Assembly: GCA_947063875.1 (NCBI GenBank)
Contig: CAMSTY010000009.1
Location: forward strand, 1 to 64,000
Length of the DNA: 64,000 nucleotides
Source: an uncultured bacterium
Lineage (GTDB): Bacteria; Bacillota; Clostridia; Lachnospirales; Lachnospiraceae
Direction: 5' to 3'
Below the pieces are notes generated by a model. It ran no database searches. It was not told the DNA's origin and was given only the letters and a program-made list of their open reading frames with translations. Position 1 is the first letter of the stretch, and each line of letters starts with the position of its first letter. This document shows, piece after piece, positions 44,183 through 54,000 of this stretch. The position numbers were made by a program, and so were the translations under genes.

Positions 44183-45559
44183 ATGAGTTTATTTTGGAAA
44201 AAAGAGGAGCCGATGGCGATCGAGGATGCCAAGCGGCTGGCGGCGGAGCAGGCGCTGATGGAGAATAAGAAGCAGAGTGACAGTAAGACCTGCTATAACC
44301 ATCTGGAAGCTCAATTTCTGCTTGGGTATCATGGAGTGGTTCTGAAGGTGTACCTGGAAAACTTCAAGCGAATGAATGAACTGTTTGGGTTTGAGTACTG
44401 CGAGGAACTGCTGGATAACATCCTGGATTATCTGGAACAGAAGACGCGGTGCAAGGTCTACCGTTATGTGGGCGTGGAGTTTATCATTATTTTGCGCGAC
44501 CGTACGATGGGAGAGGCTTCGCGGCTGGCGGAACAGCTGATTGACCGGTTTGAGTACAGCTGGACGGTAGATAATACGGACTGTCTGTGTTCGATCCGCC
44601 TGGGCCTGTGCGCTTATCCGGGTTATGCCACCAATGCGGGCGAGATGCTCAAATGCCTGGATCTGGCGGTGTCCCGTGCGGCAGAGATGGAAGGCAGCCA
44701 GTATGCCGTCTATGATATGAAGTTACATACCCGTTTCTTAAGAAGGCAGGCGATCACCCGCTATCTCTCCACGGCTTTTGCCAATGACGAGGTAGAGGTG
44801 CGTTACCGTCCGACCTATGACCTGAAAAAGGGGAAGTTCACCAGGGCAGAGTTTTACATGAGGATCTTTGTCAAGGATGTCGGTATGGTAGGAAGTTCGG
44901 AGTTTCTGACGATTGCTGAGGATACGGGGCAGATTCGTACCGTAGAGTACTATGCGCTGGACCGGGTGGCTTCTACGATCCGGCAGCTGCTGGACCATGG
45001 CACGGAGTTTGAGTCGATCGCTATTGCGATTTCCCCGGTATTGCTTTTGCAGGGGGACTTCCTGGATGAGGTGGGGAGATTAGTCCGTACCTATGATATC
45101 CCGGCCGGCAAGCTTGCTATTGAGATTGACGAATATGCGGTCAGCATGGCTTATGTAAATGTTATGATCCTGATGCAGGAACTTGCTTCCTTGGGAGTGG
45201 AGATGATTCTGAATAATTTCGGTTCCGGATATTCCGGGTTGGCCCGGATTCTGGAACTTCCGGTTGATACGCTGAAGTTTGACAGGATGTTTGTGTGGCA
45301 GATGGAGACGGACGCCCAGTCCATGCCGGTTATGGAAGGCCTGACCCAGATCGCCAAAAGGATAGGCAAAAAGCTGATTGCGGAAGGCGTGGAGACCCAG
45401 AATCAGAAGGACCTTCTGACAAAGTTCGGATGTAACATTCACCAGGGTTTTTATTATGCGCCGACATTGCCGGAGAAGGATCTGATTTCTGTGCTGAATA
45501 CCTCATTGGATGATGCCAGAGGCCTGGTGGAGCACGAGAAGGAAGAGCTGAGAAAATAA
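44183..45559 (+). CDS. Degenerate GGDEF-EAL protein, probably catalytically inactive
   Basis: A 458-residue cytoplasmic protein. Residues about 40-180 have a GGDEF-like fold, but the signature is RYVGVEF, so cyclase activity is unlikely. Residues about 195-445 have an EAL-like fold, yet the DDFG motif reads NNFGSG and the asparagine of the S-x-N-x-S motif is lost (AIAISP). Some residues persist (AEFYMR, EGVET, QGF). I expect c-di-GMP binding or protein interaction rather than hydrolysis. GGGAGAAG lies before the ATG. The pairing with a PilZ protein elsewhere in the window fits c-di-GMP signalling. Confidence 0.8.
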   Translation: MSLFWKKEEPMAIEDAKRLAAEQALMENKKQSDSKTCYNHLEAQFLLGYHGVVLKVYLENFKRMNELFGFEYCEELLDNILDYLEQKTRCKVYRYVGVEFIIILRDRTMGEASRLAEQLIDRFEYSWTVDNTDCLCSIRLGLCAYPGYATNAGEMLKCLDLAVSRAAEMEGSQYAVYDMKLHTRFLRRQAITRYLSTAFANDEVEVRYRPTYDLKKGKFTRAEFYMRIFVKDVGMVGSSEFLTIAEDTGQIRTVEYYALDRVASTIRQLLDHGTEFESIAIAISPVLLLQGDFLDEVGRLVRTYDIPAGKLAIEIDEYAVSMAYVNVMILMQELASLGVEMILNNFGSGYSGLARILELPVDTLKFDRMFVWQMETDAQSMPVMEGLTQIAKRIGKKLIAEGVETQNQKDLLTKFGCNIHQGFYYAPTLPEKDLISVLNTSLDDARGLVEHEKEELRK

Positions 45560-45686
45560 GACCAGAAGGTAAGATTGGAAAGCAGGGCCGAAAAGCAAAA
45601 TCGGAAAACAAGATCGGAAAGAGGTTGTCGAAAGCGGATTTGCCGCAAGCAGGCGTATGGGACAGATAACCGTATGAAACAGGAGA

Positions 45687-45723
45687 AAATCGGGGACACT
45701 GGTAGCGGTGTCCCTGATTTTTA
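45687..45723 (+). terminator. Terminator after the GGDEF-EAL gene
   Basis: AATC-GGGACAC pairs with GTGTCCC-GATT, a loop of about seven bases, followed by T5. It ends a 120-base spacer with several short AAGATCGGAAAG-like repeats. Confidence 0.8.
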
Positions 45724-45825
45724 ATTTGAGCGTTATGGACGCGTTTTGACGGGAAATTCGGCAATTTTTCGGAACCGGAAGAAAGAAGATCAGAAGAAAA
45801 GCGGGAAAAGGAAGGAGAATGGGAT

Positions 45826-47355
45826 ATGAAAGTTTCCAATAAAGAAAGCAGGCGGGAGAATAGCGCCTACAGACAGTTAGAACGGCGCCTGGAACGTGCT
45901 ATGGCGTTGCAGGCCGCTCTGACCTTGTTTGAGTGGGATAACGAGACGCTGGCGCCCAAACAGGCAGGGGAGTACACGGCAAAGGTTCAAGGGACGCTCT
46001 CGGAAGCATATCAGGAAATCATGACGGGAAAAGAAGTGAGGGAACTGTTAGAGGCATGTAAGCGGGAAGCAGGGCTTACGGAGGCGGAAAGTGCGATTGT
46101 GCGTGAGGCGTCAGAGGAGCTGGATAAGCTGGAGAAAATTCCGCCCAGAGAATATCGGGCCTATCAGGAATTGGCGGCGAGGTCGGCACGGGTATGGTCA
46201 GAAGCGAAGGAAAAGCAGGATTTTGAGACATTTGCCCCGACCTTGAAGGAGATCATTTCCTACCAAAAGAAATTTGCGGCATACCAGGCAAAAGAGGGAC
46301 AGAAATTATACGATGTGATGCTGGATAATTATGAAAAAGGCTTCTCCATGGAAAAGCTGGATGAATTTTTCGGACTTTTGAAGGAAGAACTGGTGCCGTT
46401 TTTAAAGAAGGTCACAAATAGCGGTGTGGAGATCCGGGATGATTTCCTGACAGGGGATTATCCGGCAAAAAAACAGAGGGAACTGGCGGAATACCTGGCG
46501 GAGTATGTGGGATTTGATTTCCGGAGAGGGGTACTGGCAGAAAGCGCCCATCCGTTCACCACCAACCTGCACAATCATGATGTACGGCTTACCACACATT
46601 ATAAAGAGCAGGTGGACAGTTCCCTGTTTTCCGTGATTCATGAGGCCGGACACGGGATTTATGAACTGGATATCGAGGATGAACTGACACAGACGCTGAT
46701 TGGGCAGGGGGCCTCTATGGGAATGCATGAGTCGCAATCCCGTTTTTTTGAGAACATAATCGGAAGGAATGGGGCATTCTGGACGCCGGTGTATAAAAAG
46801 CTGCAGGAATTGTTTCCGGAACAGTTGGAAAAGGTCAGCCGGGAAGATTTTGTACGGGCGGTCAATAAGGTACAGCCAGGCCTGATCCGGACAGAGGCGG
46901 ATGAACTGACTTACAGCCTTCACGTGCTGGTTCGGTATGAACTGGAGAAGATGCTGATTGAGGAAGACCTGGATGTGGAAAAGCTGCCAAAGCTGTGGGC
47001 GGATAAATATGAGGAATATCTGGGAGTAAGGCCGCAAAATCCGGCAGAAGGGGTATTGCAGGACATCCACTGGGCGCAGGGGTCTTTCGGATACTTCCCG
47101 TCCTACGCGCTGGGAAGTGCATTTGCGGCTCAGATGTACCACTATATGAAGGAAAATATTGATTTTGACGGTTTGCTGCAAAAGGGGCAGATCGAGGTGA
47201 TCCGGGAAGCGCTGAGAAGGCACATTCACAGGTTCGGAAAAATGAGAGAGAGCAGAAGGCTTTTGCAGGATATGACCGGAGAGGATTTCAAGCCGCAGTA
47301 TTATGTGCAATATCTGAAGGAAAAGTATGGGGAACTGTATCAGATACAGGAGTAA
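45826..47355 (+). CDS. M32-family zinc metallocarboxypeptidase
   Basis: A 509-residue carboxypeptidase of the Taq/M32 family, all helical and cytoplasmic. The zinc-binding motif HEAGH is at 272-276 (SVIHEAGHGIYELD). The further patterns ESQSRFFENIIGRN and HVLVRYELEK, and DIHWAQGSFGYFPSYALG near the C-terminus, are those of the family. AAGGAG lies before the ATG. It removes C-terminal residues from peptides, broad specificity, and needs no partner. It forms its own transcription unit with the downstream subtilase uncertain. Confidence 0.94.
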   Translation: MKVSNKESRRENSAYRQLERRLERAMALQAALTLFEWDNETLAPKQAGEYTAKVQGTLSEAYQEIMTGKEVRELLEACKREAGLTEAESAIVREASEELDKLEKIPPREYRAYQELAARSARVWSEAKEKQDFETFAPTLKEIISYQKKFAAYQAKEGQKLYDVMLDNYEKGFSMEKLDEFFGLLKEELVPFLKKVTNSGVEIRDDFLTGDYPAKKQRELAEYLAEYVGFDFRRGVLAESAHPFTTNLHNHDVRLTTHYKEQVDSSLFSVIHEAGHGIYELDIEDELTQTLIGQGASMGMHESQSRFFENIIGRNGAFWTPVYKKLQELFPEQLEKVSREDFVRAVNKVQPGLIRTEADELTYSLHVLVRYELEKMLIEEDLDVEKLPKLWADKYEEYLGVRPQNPAEGVLQDIHWAQGSFGYFPSYALGSAFAAQMYHYMKENIDFDGLLQKGQIEVIREALRRHIHRFGKMRESRRLLQDMTGEDFKPQYYVQYLKEKYGELYQIQE

Positions 47356-47448
47356 ATGGGAAGGAAAATGAGAAATGCCTTGATTAGAATTTTCCGGAGG
47401 GGAGGAATCATATAATGATAGGGATATCAGAGACCGGGAGAGTACGAT

Positions 47449-49242
47449 ATGCCAAATCAGAAGCTGGAAAATCTTTTAAATCTGTCGCTGGAGGTGTCGC
47501 CCCAGGAACGCGCGCGTTCGCAGGAACTGGAGACCGGATACCGGCCGGATGAGAGGGCGTGGGAATTGATTGTAAAATATTCGGGGAGCCTGGATGCGGT
47601 GCGGGAAATGGGCGTACAGGTGGAGGAGATGAGGAATGAGTATGCGATTCTGGTAGTGCCGGAGAGCCTGATTGATCAGGTCAGTGCGTTGCCGCAGATC
47701 GAATACGTGGAGAAACCAAAGAGGTTGTTTTTTGCCGTAAATCAGGCAAAGGCAGCCTCTTGTATTAATATTCTCCAGGAACCGCCGCAGAACCTGACCG
47801 GACGGGGGACACTGGTGGCGGTGCTGGATTCCGGGATTGACTATTTTCACGAGGATTTCCGCAATCGAAACGGAACGACACGGATATCGGCGTTGTGGGA
47901 CCAGACTCTGGGCCGGATATTTACCAAGGAGGAGATAAATGAGGCGCTGGATACCGGAAGCCGGGGCGCGGCAAGGGAGTTGGTGCCCTCCACAGATGGC
48001 AGCGGACATGGTACATCTGTGGCAGGGATAGCGGCAGGAAACGGACAGGAGTCCGAAGGCGCTTACCGCGGAGTCGCGTATGAAAGCGATCTTTTGGTGG
48101 TAAAGCTTGGCAATGCCAGAGAAGAAGGCTTTCCGCGGACAACAGAACTGATGCGGGCAGTGGATTTTGTGGTGGGACGGGCGGTGGATATGGGAATGCC
48201 GCTGGCGGTCAATATCAGCTTTGGCAATACCTATGGCTCCCATGACGGGACGGGGCTTCTGGAGACATTTCTGGATGATATCGGAAATTACGGGCGCACA
48301 ACGATCGTGGTGGGAAGCGGAAATGAAGGAGCGGCAGCAGGACATTTGTCAGGAAATTTTCCTTATGTGAGAGGAAGGGCGGGACAGGGCAGCCTAAACG
48401 GAGGAAATCTTGGCGGGAGCGGCTTGCAGCAGGGGATATCGGGAGCAGGAGACAAGGGGGAAGCAGTGGCGGAACTTTCTGTGGCGCCCTATGAATCAGG
48501 GGTAAGCGTCCAGCTCTGGAAGGCCTATTCGGATCAGTTTACCGTCAGCCTGCAGACACCATCCGGGGAGACGCTGGGTCCTTTGTCGGAACAGCTGGGG
48601 CCGGTGCGGTTTCGTTACCGGAGGACACAGGTGCTGGTGTATTATGGAAAGCCAGGCCCTTTCAGCGCGGCGCAGGAGATTTATTTTGATTTTGTGCCGG
48701 ACGAGGGCAATTATGTGGAAAGCGGAATCTGGACTTTCCGTCTGCAGCCGCAGAAGATTATACAGGGCCGCTATGATTTCTGGCTTCCGTCCTCGGCGGT
48801 ATTGAATCTTTCTACGCGTTTTCTGGGATCGACACCAGACACGACGCTGACGATTCCGTCCTCGGCGGCAAAGGTAATTACAGTAGGGGCGTATAACAGC
48901 GTTACCAATGCTTATGCCGATTTTTCCGGAAGAGGATTTACCCGGCTGACGGATCAGGTGAAACCAGATCTGTGTGCGCCCGGAGTAGGGCTGATGGCTC
49001 CCGGGAATGGGGGCGGATACCGGTCCGTGACGGGCACCTCCTTCGCCACGCCGGTGGTGGCGGGCAGCACGGCGCTTCTGATGCAGTGGGGGATCGTCAA
49101 TGGGAATGACCCGTTTTTGTATGGGGAGAAGGTGAAGGCTTATTTGAGGAGAGGGGCGAGGCAGCTGCCGGGGTTTTCGGAGTGGCCGAATGCGGAGATG
49201 GGGTGGGGGGCGTTGTGTGTGAGGGATAGTATACCTATATAA
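47449..49242 (+). CDS. S8 subtilase family peptidase (Csp-like), 3' end altered by an insertion
   Basis: A 597-residue subtilisin-like serine protease. The catalytic triad is Asp127 (VLDSGIDY), His187 (GSGHGTSVAG) and Ser531 (TGTSFATPVVAG). No signal peptide is visible. The layout, an N-terminal about 95-residue prodomain-like region followed by a protease domain with a large insert, resembles the Csp germination proteases of clostridia. The last codons are RDSIPI, whereas the pre-insertion end read RDSLPG (see the right repeat at 57864). Catalytic residues are intact, so the enzyme should still work. GGGAGAG lies before the ATG. Confidence 0.9.
   Translation: MPNQKLENLLNLSLEVSPQERARSQELETGYRPDERAWELIVKYSGSLDAVREMGVQVEEMRNEYAILVVPESLIDQVSALPQIEYVEKPKRLFFAVNQAKAASCINILQEPPQNLTGRGTLVAVLDSGIDYFHEDFRNRNGTTRISALWDQTLGRIFTKEEINEALDTGSRGAARELVPSTDGSGHGTSVAGIAAGNGQESEGAYRGVAYESDLLVVKLGNAREEGFPRTTELMRAVDFVVGRAVDMGMPLAVNISFGNTYGSHDGTGLLETFLDDIGNYGRTTIVVGSGNEGAAAGHLSGNFPYVRGRAGQGSLNGGNLGGSGLQQGISGAGDKGEAVAELSVAPYESGVSVQLWKAYSDQFTVSLQTPSGETLGPLSEQLGPVRFRYRRTQVLVYYGKPGPFSAAQEIYFDFVPDEGNYVESGIWTFRLQPQKIIQGRYDFWLPSSAVLNLSTRFLGSTPDTTLTIPSSAAKVITVGAYNSVTNAYADFSGRGFTRLTDQVKPDLCAPGVGLMAPGNGGGYRSVTGTSFATPVVAGSTALLMQWGIVNGNDPFLYGEKVKAYLRRGARQLPGFSEWPNAEMGWGALCVRDSIPI
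49200..49230 (+). repeat. attL: left 31-base direct repeat
   Basis: The left copy of the repeat inside the subtilase coding sequence. It begins GGGGTGGGGGG and ends GAGGGATAGT. It is identical to 57864-57894. Confidence 0.85.
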
Positions 49243-49367
49243 TTGCTAAATTTAGAAAAATTCAGTATATAAAGGCGGCTTACTTATATTCTGTTATATA
49301 TAATTAAACAAGAAGGATGAAATTGTTTTATCTTAATGTTCCTTTTAAAAAGGACAAGAGGAAAAAG

Positions 49368-49428
49368 TTTGATAACAAGTTGTCAAAAATAGAAAAATTG
49401 TTATCAAATTTAATTTTTAGTTATCAAA
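49368..49428 (+). promoter_or_regulatory. Operator array of GTTATCAAA half-sites
   Basis: TTTGATAAC (49368) and GTTGTCAAA (49379) form a near-palindrome. GTTATCAAA follows at 49400 and 49420. The three same-direction half-sites are spaced 21 and 20 bases, about two helical turns. The last lies just before the -35 box at 49433. This suggests a repressor binding side by side on one face of the DNA, possibly the downstream regulator itself. Confidence 0.6.
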
Positions 49429-49432
49429 TTTG

Positions 49433-49461
49433 TTGACTTCAGATATGCTGGAAGATATAAT
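49433..49461 (+). promoter_or_regulatory. Strong SigA promoter for the element's first gene
   Basis: TTGACT at 49433, exactly 17 bases, then TATAAT at 49456. The ATG is 31 bases after the -10 box. The rest of the 250-base gap after the subtilase stop holds the operator array and AT-rich DNA. Confidence 0.85.
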
Positions 49462-49491
49462 TAAAATATATTATCTGAAAGAGGGTTGATT

Positions 49492-50916
49492 ATGCAAGCA
49501 GAAGCATTGAAAAAATTGGTTTTTGATATACAGAAATTGAAAACAGAAAAACAGACAGTTGAATTAAAGTCAGCTGAAAAAGGTTGTCCAACCAGATTAT
49601 ATGATACACTTTCTTCGTTTTCGAACCAAGATGAAGGCGGCGTTATTATTTTTGGCGTTGATGAAAATGATAAATATAAAATAAAAGGAGTTTATGATCC
49701 ACAGGATTTACAGAAGAAGGTAACAGAGCAGTGCAAACAGATGGAACCAATGATAAGAGCTTTATTTACGGTCTGTGACATTGAAGATAAAGTGATTGTA
49801 TCCGCTGAAATTCCGGGTGTAGATATTACGGAAAGACCAGTGTTTTATAAAGGCGTTGGTAGAATCAAAGGTTCTTATATTCGTGTTGGGGAGTCTGATG
49901 AGCCAATGAGTGAATATGAAGTATATAGTTATGAAGCTTTTCGTAAAAGAATTCGTGATGATATTCGTACAGTAGATGAAGCTAAATTACAGCTTTTGGA
50001 CGAAAAGCGTTTAAATGACTATTTGACTATGGTAAAACAGGAGAGAAGAAATCTTTCGGAAAATGTATCGAATGAAGAAATTTTGGAATTGATGGCAGTT
50101 ACGGCATGTAATGTTCCTACATTGGCTGGGATAATGACGTTTTCTAAATATCCTCAAACATACTTTCCCCAGCTCTGCATTACTGCAGTATGTTTGCCTG
50201 GAACGGAGATGGGAACAGTAGGAGAAAGTGGAGAACGCTTCATTGATAACAAGCGGATTACAGGCGCAATACCAGATATGTTGGAAGAAGCAGTTGAATT
50301 TGTACGAAAGAATAGTCGAACTAAGACTATTATAGATGATAATGGGAAGAGAAAGGATAAACCGGAATATCCAATTAAAGCAGTTAGAGAAGCAATTTTA
50401 AATGCATTAGTGCATCGTGATTATAGTCTGCATACGGAAAACACACCGATTCGTATAGAGATGTATCGAGATCGTATGGAAGTTATCAATAGCGGTGGAT
50501 TATATGGAAAGATTTCTATTGATGCGCTAGGGAAGGTACATCCAGAGACAAGAAATGCCGCACTTGCCAATATGTTAGAACTATTGAGAATTACTGAAAA
50601 TCGTTATTCCGGAATTCCAACAATGCGATCAGAGTTTATTCAGGCAGGGCTGCCAGTGCCAATTTTTTCAGTTGTTCATGGAGAATTTAAAGTGGTTATG
50701 AAGAATGACTGTTATAAAGAAAATACAACATCAGAAAAAGCGATTTTAGATTTCTGCTCAATACCTAGATCAAGGGCCGAATTAATTGAATTTACGGGTA
50801 AATCTCGTACTTATACAATGATTAGTCTGGTGGCACCGCTTGTGAGTGCGGGTAAATTAAAAATGACATTACCAGATAAGCCTAAAAGCTCTAAGCAGAG
50901 GTATATAAAAGCATAA
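49492..50916 (+). CDS. AlbA_2 / HATPase_c_4 regulator-like protein
   Basis: A 474-residue protein. The N-terminus has the Schlafen-type AlbA_2 pattern: TVELKSAEK, then TLSSFSNQDEGGVIIFGVDE (about residues 18-60). The middle is a GHKL-type ATP-binding domain: AVREAILNALVHRDY (N box) and RDRMEVINSGGLYG. The C-terminal 70 residues look like a winged helix. Such proteins are often annotated as ATP-binding regulators or RecG-like. It starts at ATG 49492; GAGGG is upstream. First gene of the element, AT-rich codons. It may regulate the operator array before it. Confidence 0.8.
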   Translation: MQAEALKKLVFDIQKLKTEKQTVELKSAEKGCPTRLYDTLSSFSNQDEGGVIIFGVDENDKYKIKGVYDPQDLQKKVTEQCKQMEPMIRALFTVCDIEDKVIVSAEIPGVDITERPVFYKGVGRIKGSYIRVGESDEPMSEYEVYSYEAFRKRIRDDIRTVDEAKLQLLDEKRLNDYLTMVKQERRNLSENVSNEEILELMAVTACNVPTLAGIMTFSKYPQTYFPQLCITAVCLPGTEMGTVGESGERFIDNKRITGAIPDMLEEAVEFVRKNSRTKTIIDDNGKRKDKPEYPIKAVREAILNALVHRDYSLHTENTPIRIEMYRDRMEVINSGGLYGKISIDALGKVHPETRNAALANMLELLRITENRYSGIPTMRSEFIQAGLPVPIFSVVHGEFKVVMKNDCYKENTTSEKAILDFCSIPRSRAELIEFTGKSRTYTMISLVAPLVSAGKLKMTLPDKPKSSKQRYIKA

Positions 50917-51034
50917 TTAAAGAAGATAACAATGGACGTGGTTGAGAAAATCTTGTTGCAATTCCTATTATGGCAGTGGTAGTTCCCAAACAAGAAGAAA
51001 AGTAAAAAATATATAGTTAGGAAAAAGGAGTTTT

Positions 51035-54000
51035 ATGATAGAAGAAAAAGTAGTAGAAAAAACTGGTGAGATAGTATTAGGAGCTGCTATCGATAAACTT
51101 AATGCGTACAAAAATAAAAAGGAATGGAGCAAACTTTTTATTGATGCAGGAGAATTTTTTTTGCAACAGGTAGAGGGTGGAGATAATATCGTTGAAGATA
51201 TGTCGAATCTTTTATCCAGAGAGAATATGAAAGAATTGGCAAAGAAAACGGATGAAGGAAGTCGATATTTATTAAAAGATGCTTTGCATAGAGAGATGAG
51301 AAGTTTAATGCTTCGATATGAGATTCCGGCACAAGAAGCAGAGGGGTATATTTCTCATTTTATGACAGTTATTATGCATGAAATAGAAAGAGAAAATCCA
51401 ACGGTATATCAAAAAGCATATTTGGGAGAATGGCGAGAACAAGAAGAAAAGCAATTAGCAGAGATAAAAAAATCAATTAGCCTAGTAAATACTCAACTGA
51501 GAGAAATTCAAAGCAGAAAAGTTGAAGTTTATTCTTTGGATCAACAAGAAATTGAATTGGCAAAACAAACAGCGAATCCTAGTCTTAATCTGTCTTTTTT
51601 TGAGATTGATGATGAGGTTTTTAAAGAAATTTTTGAAGAACATATAGGTGATGAATGCATTTACGTTTCAGGTCAATGCAAAGAAGAGACGATTTATTGT
51701 ATCTTGAATGAACTGCGTAGATTGAATACGGGAAAAGTAGTCTTTGTAGTAAGAAAGGAAGAGGAGTGGCAGAATCTCAGGCAAGCAAATGAAGAGAATC
51801 CAAAACTAGGAGGGAAAATTTTGATTCCATGGTTTAATGCCGAACAAATATATGCCATTCCAAATAACACAAATATTTTTATATATGGGGAAGAGGAATA
51901 TTGTGCAGGTAAAGAGTCTATTAAAGTTAGAAAAAGAAAAAGAAGTACAATAGTAAAAAAATTAGAAGAGGCAGGAATGTCTCATGAAGTGGCTTATGCA
52001 ATGGTAGAAGATACCCATGGATTGTATGTACCACTTAAGAAAAAAATAATCCGTGGAAAATATAATATTGTTCCCAATTGGGTGGAAGGGGAAGAAAATT
52101 TAATTATTCCACTCCTTTTGTGTGGACAATGGACAGAAGCAGAAGGAGATCAGGTTGTATTAGAGCAATTATGTGGACGTAAGTATGAGCAAATAATTGA
52201 AGATATAAAACCATATATGAGAGGAGAGGAACCATTTTTTGTAAGATTTAAAATACATGGTGGAGTTGTGTATCATTTAGCTAGTGTGGAAAATGCATGG
52301 GATTATCTTGATAATAAAGTTGTAATTGGGGATAAGCGTTGGACGAGCTATGTGAGTTGTGTGTTAGAAATTATATCTGAGCCAGATCCAGTCTTTAATT
52401 TTCCACAGGAGCAACAAGATTATGCTTGGTTGTTACCAAGAGGAAAACCATTTTGGACAGGGACATTGAAGGAAGGCTTGCTTCGTAGCTTTGTTATGAA
52501 AGCGTATTATAAAAAGGATGTCAATAGCCAAAAAGAGATAGATAGAGTGGTAGAGAAACTTTTAACAGAGATTAAAACACTAAATCAGTGGCTTTCTATT
52601 GCGAAGTATTTTTCGATATTATGTGAGGCATCTCCAAAAGCAGTTATCCGACGTATGGATGATGAGTGGATAAATGTGACAGGGCTTGTAGAAGTCTTTT
52701 CAAGAGATAAGGGAGATGGATTATTTGGTACAAATTACTATACACATTTTATTTGGGGGATTGAACAATTTTTATCACAAAAAGAATATGCGGCATGGGC
52801 GGTAAGATGGTTTTTAAAGATGCATGATTTAAAGATAAAATATCCAATTAGTAATAGTCCTAAAGAAACTTTGAAGCAAATTTTTTGTGCATGGTGTAAT
52901 GTTACTGTCCTATCACAGGAGGATAAGAACTTTCTGGCAAAGGAGGCTTTTGATAATGGGTATGATATTTGGGAATTGATTTATGATGAGTTACCGGGAA
53001 GAAATTCACATATGGTGGGTTCTCCAAGTAAGCCCAGATATAGAACGGCTGAGGAACCTATTATGGCAACATATGCTGATTTAAGATATGCATATAAAGA
53101 ATATTTATTATTATGTTTAAAACATATGGATTTTGATTCAGAACGCTGGATAAAAATAATAGGGGTTGCTAATCATTTTGGAGAAGAGTTACGTTTGAAA
53201 GTTTTTGAAAAATTAGAGTACGAATTATCGTATATGGATGACATGGAAATCATTTCTATTAAGAATACAATAAGAAATGAAATATATCGTCATAGATATT
53301 TTGCTAGTTCAGAGTGGGCGATGAAGGAAGAAGTGGTTAAGGGTTATGAAGAAGTGCTAAATAGTATAAATACGAAAAACCCTGTATATGAATACCAGTA
53401 TTTGTTTAAAGAAGTATTTGGATTTCCGTTGCTGCATCCATGTCCCTATTCGGAAGAAGAAAAGCGGGAAATAAATGATCGATTAAGGGAAAGAGAAATT
53501 GAAGAAGGGGTGTTGCGGTTTAAAGAGAATGGGCTAAACATAAAGGAACTTGTGGAAATTTGTAGTAAATGTGAACATTCTACTCTTGGAAAGTATTTGT
53601 TTGATATTTATAGTGATAAAATTTTTGATGAAAATTTGTTTTTATTGCTTATTAGTGATGAGGCATACAAAGATATTATGATTTTGTATCTGAGAACCGC
53701 ATATTGGAAAGATAAAACTTGTCTAGGCAAAGCGGTAGCTATTGCAAAAGAACATCATGTAAACGAAGGAGTTTTAATAAGTATATTATTGATTGAAGTA
53801 ATTGATGCAGAGGAAATGCCGCTTATTTGTTTTGAAAATGAACAGATAAAAAAGAAATACTGGAAGTTTAGAAATTATTCTCACAAAGATGATGAAGAAA
53901 CTTGCCGCTTTATCATAAAAGAAATGAGGAAGTACTCGGATCAGGTGACTCTAATGGACGCACTTCATAGTTATGTCAAGTATTTTCGACCAGAAGAAAT

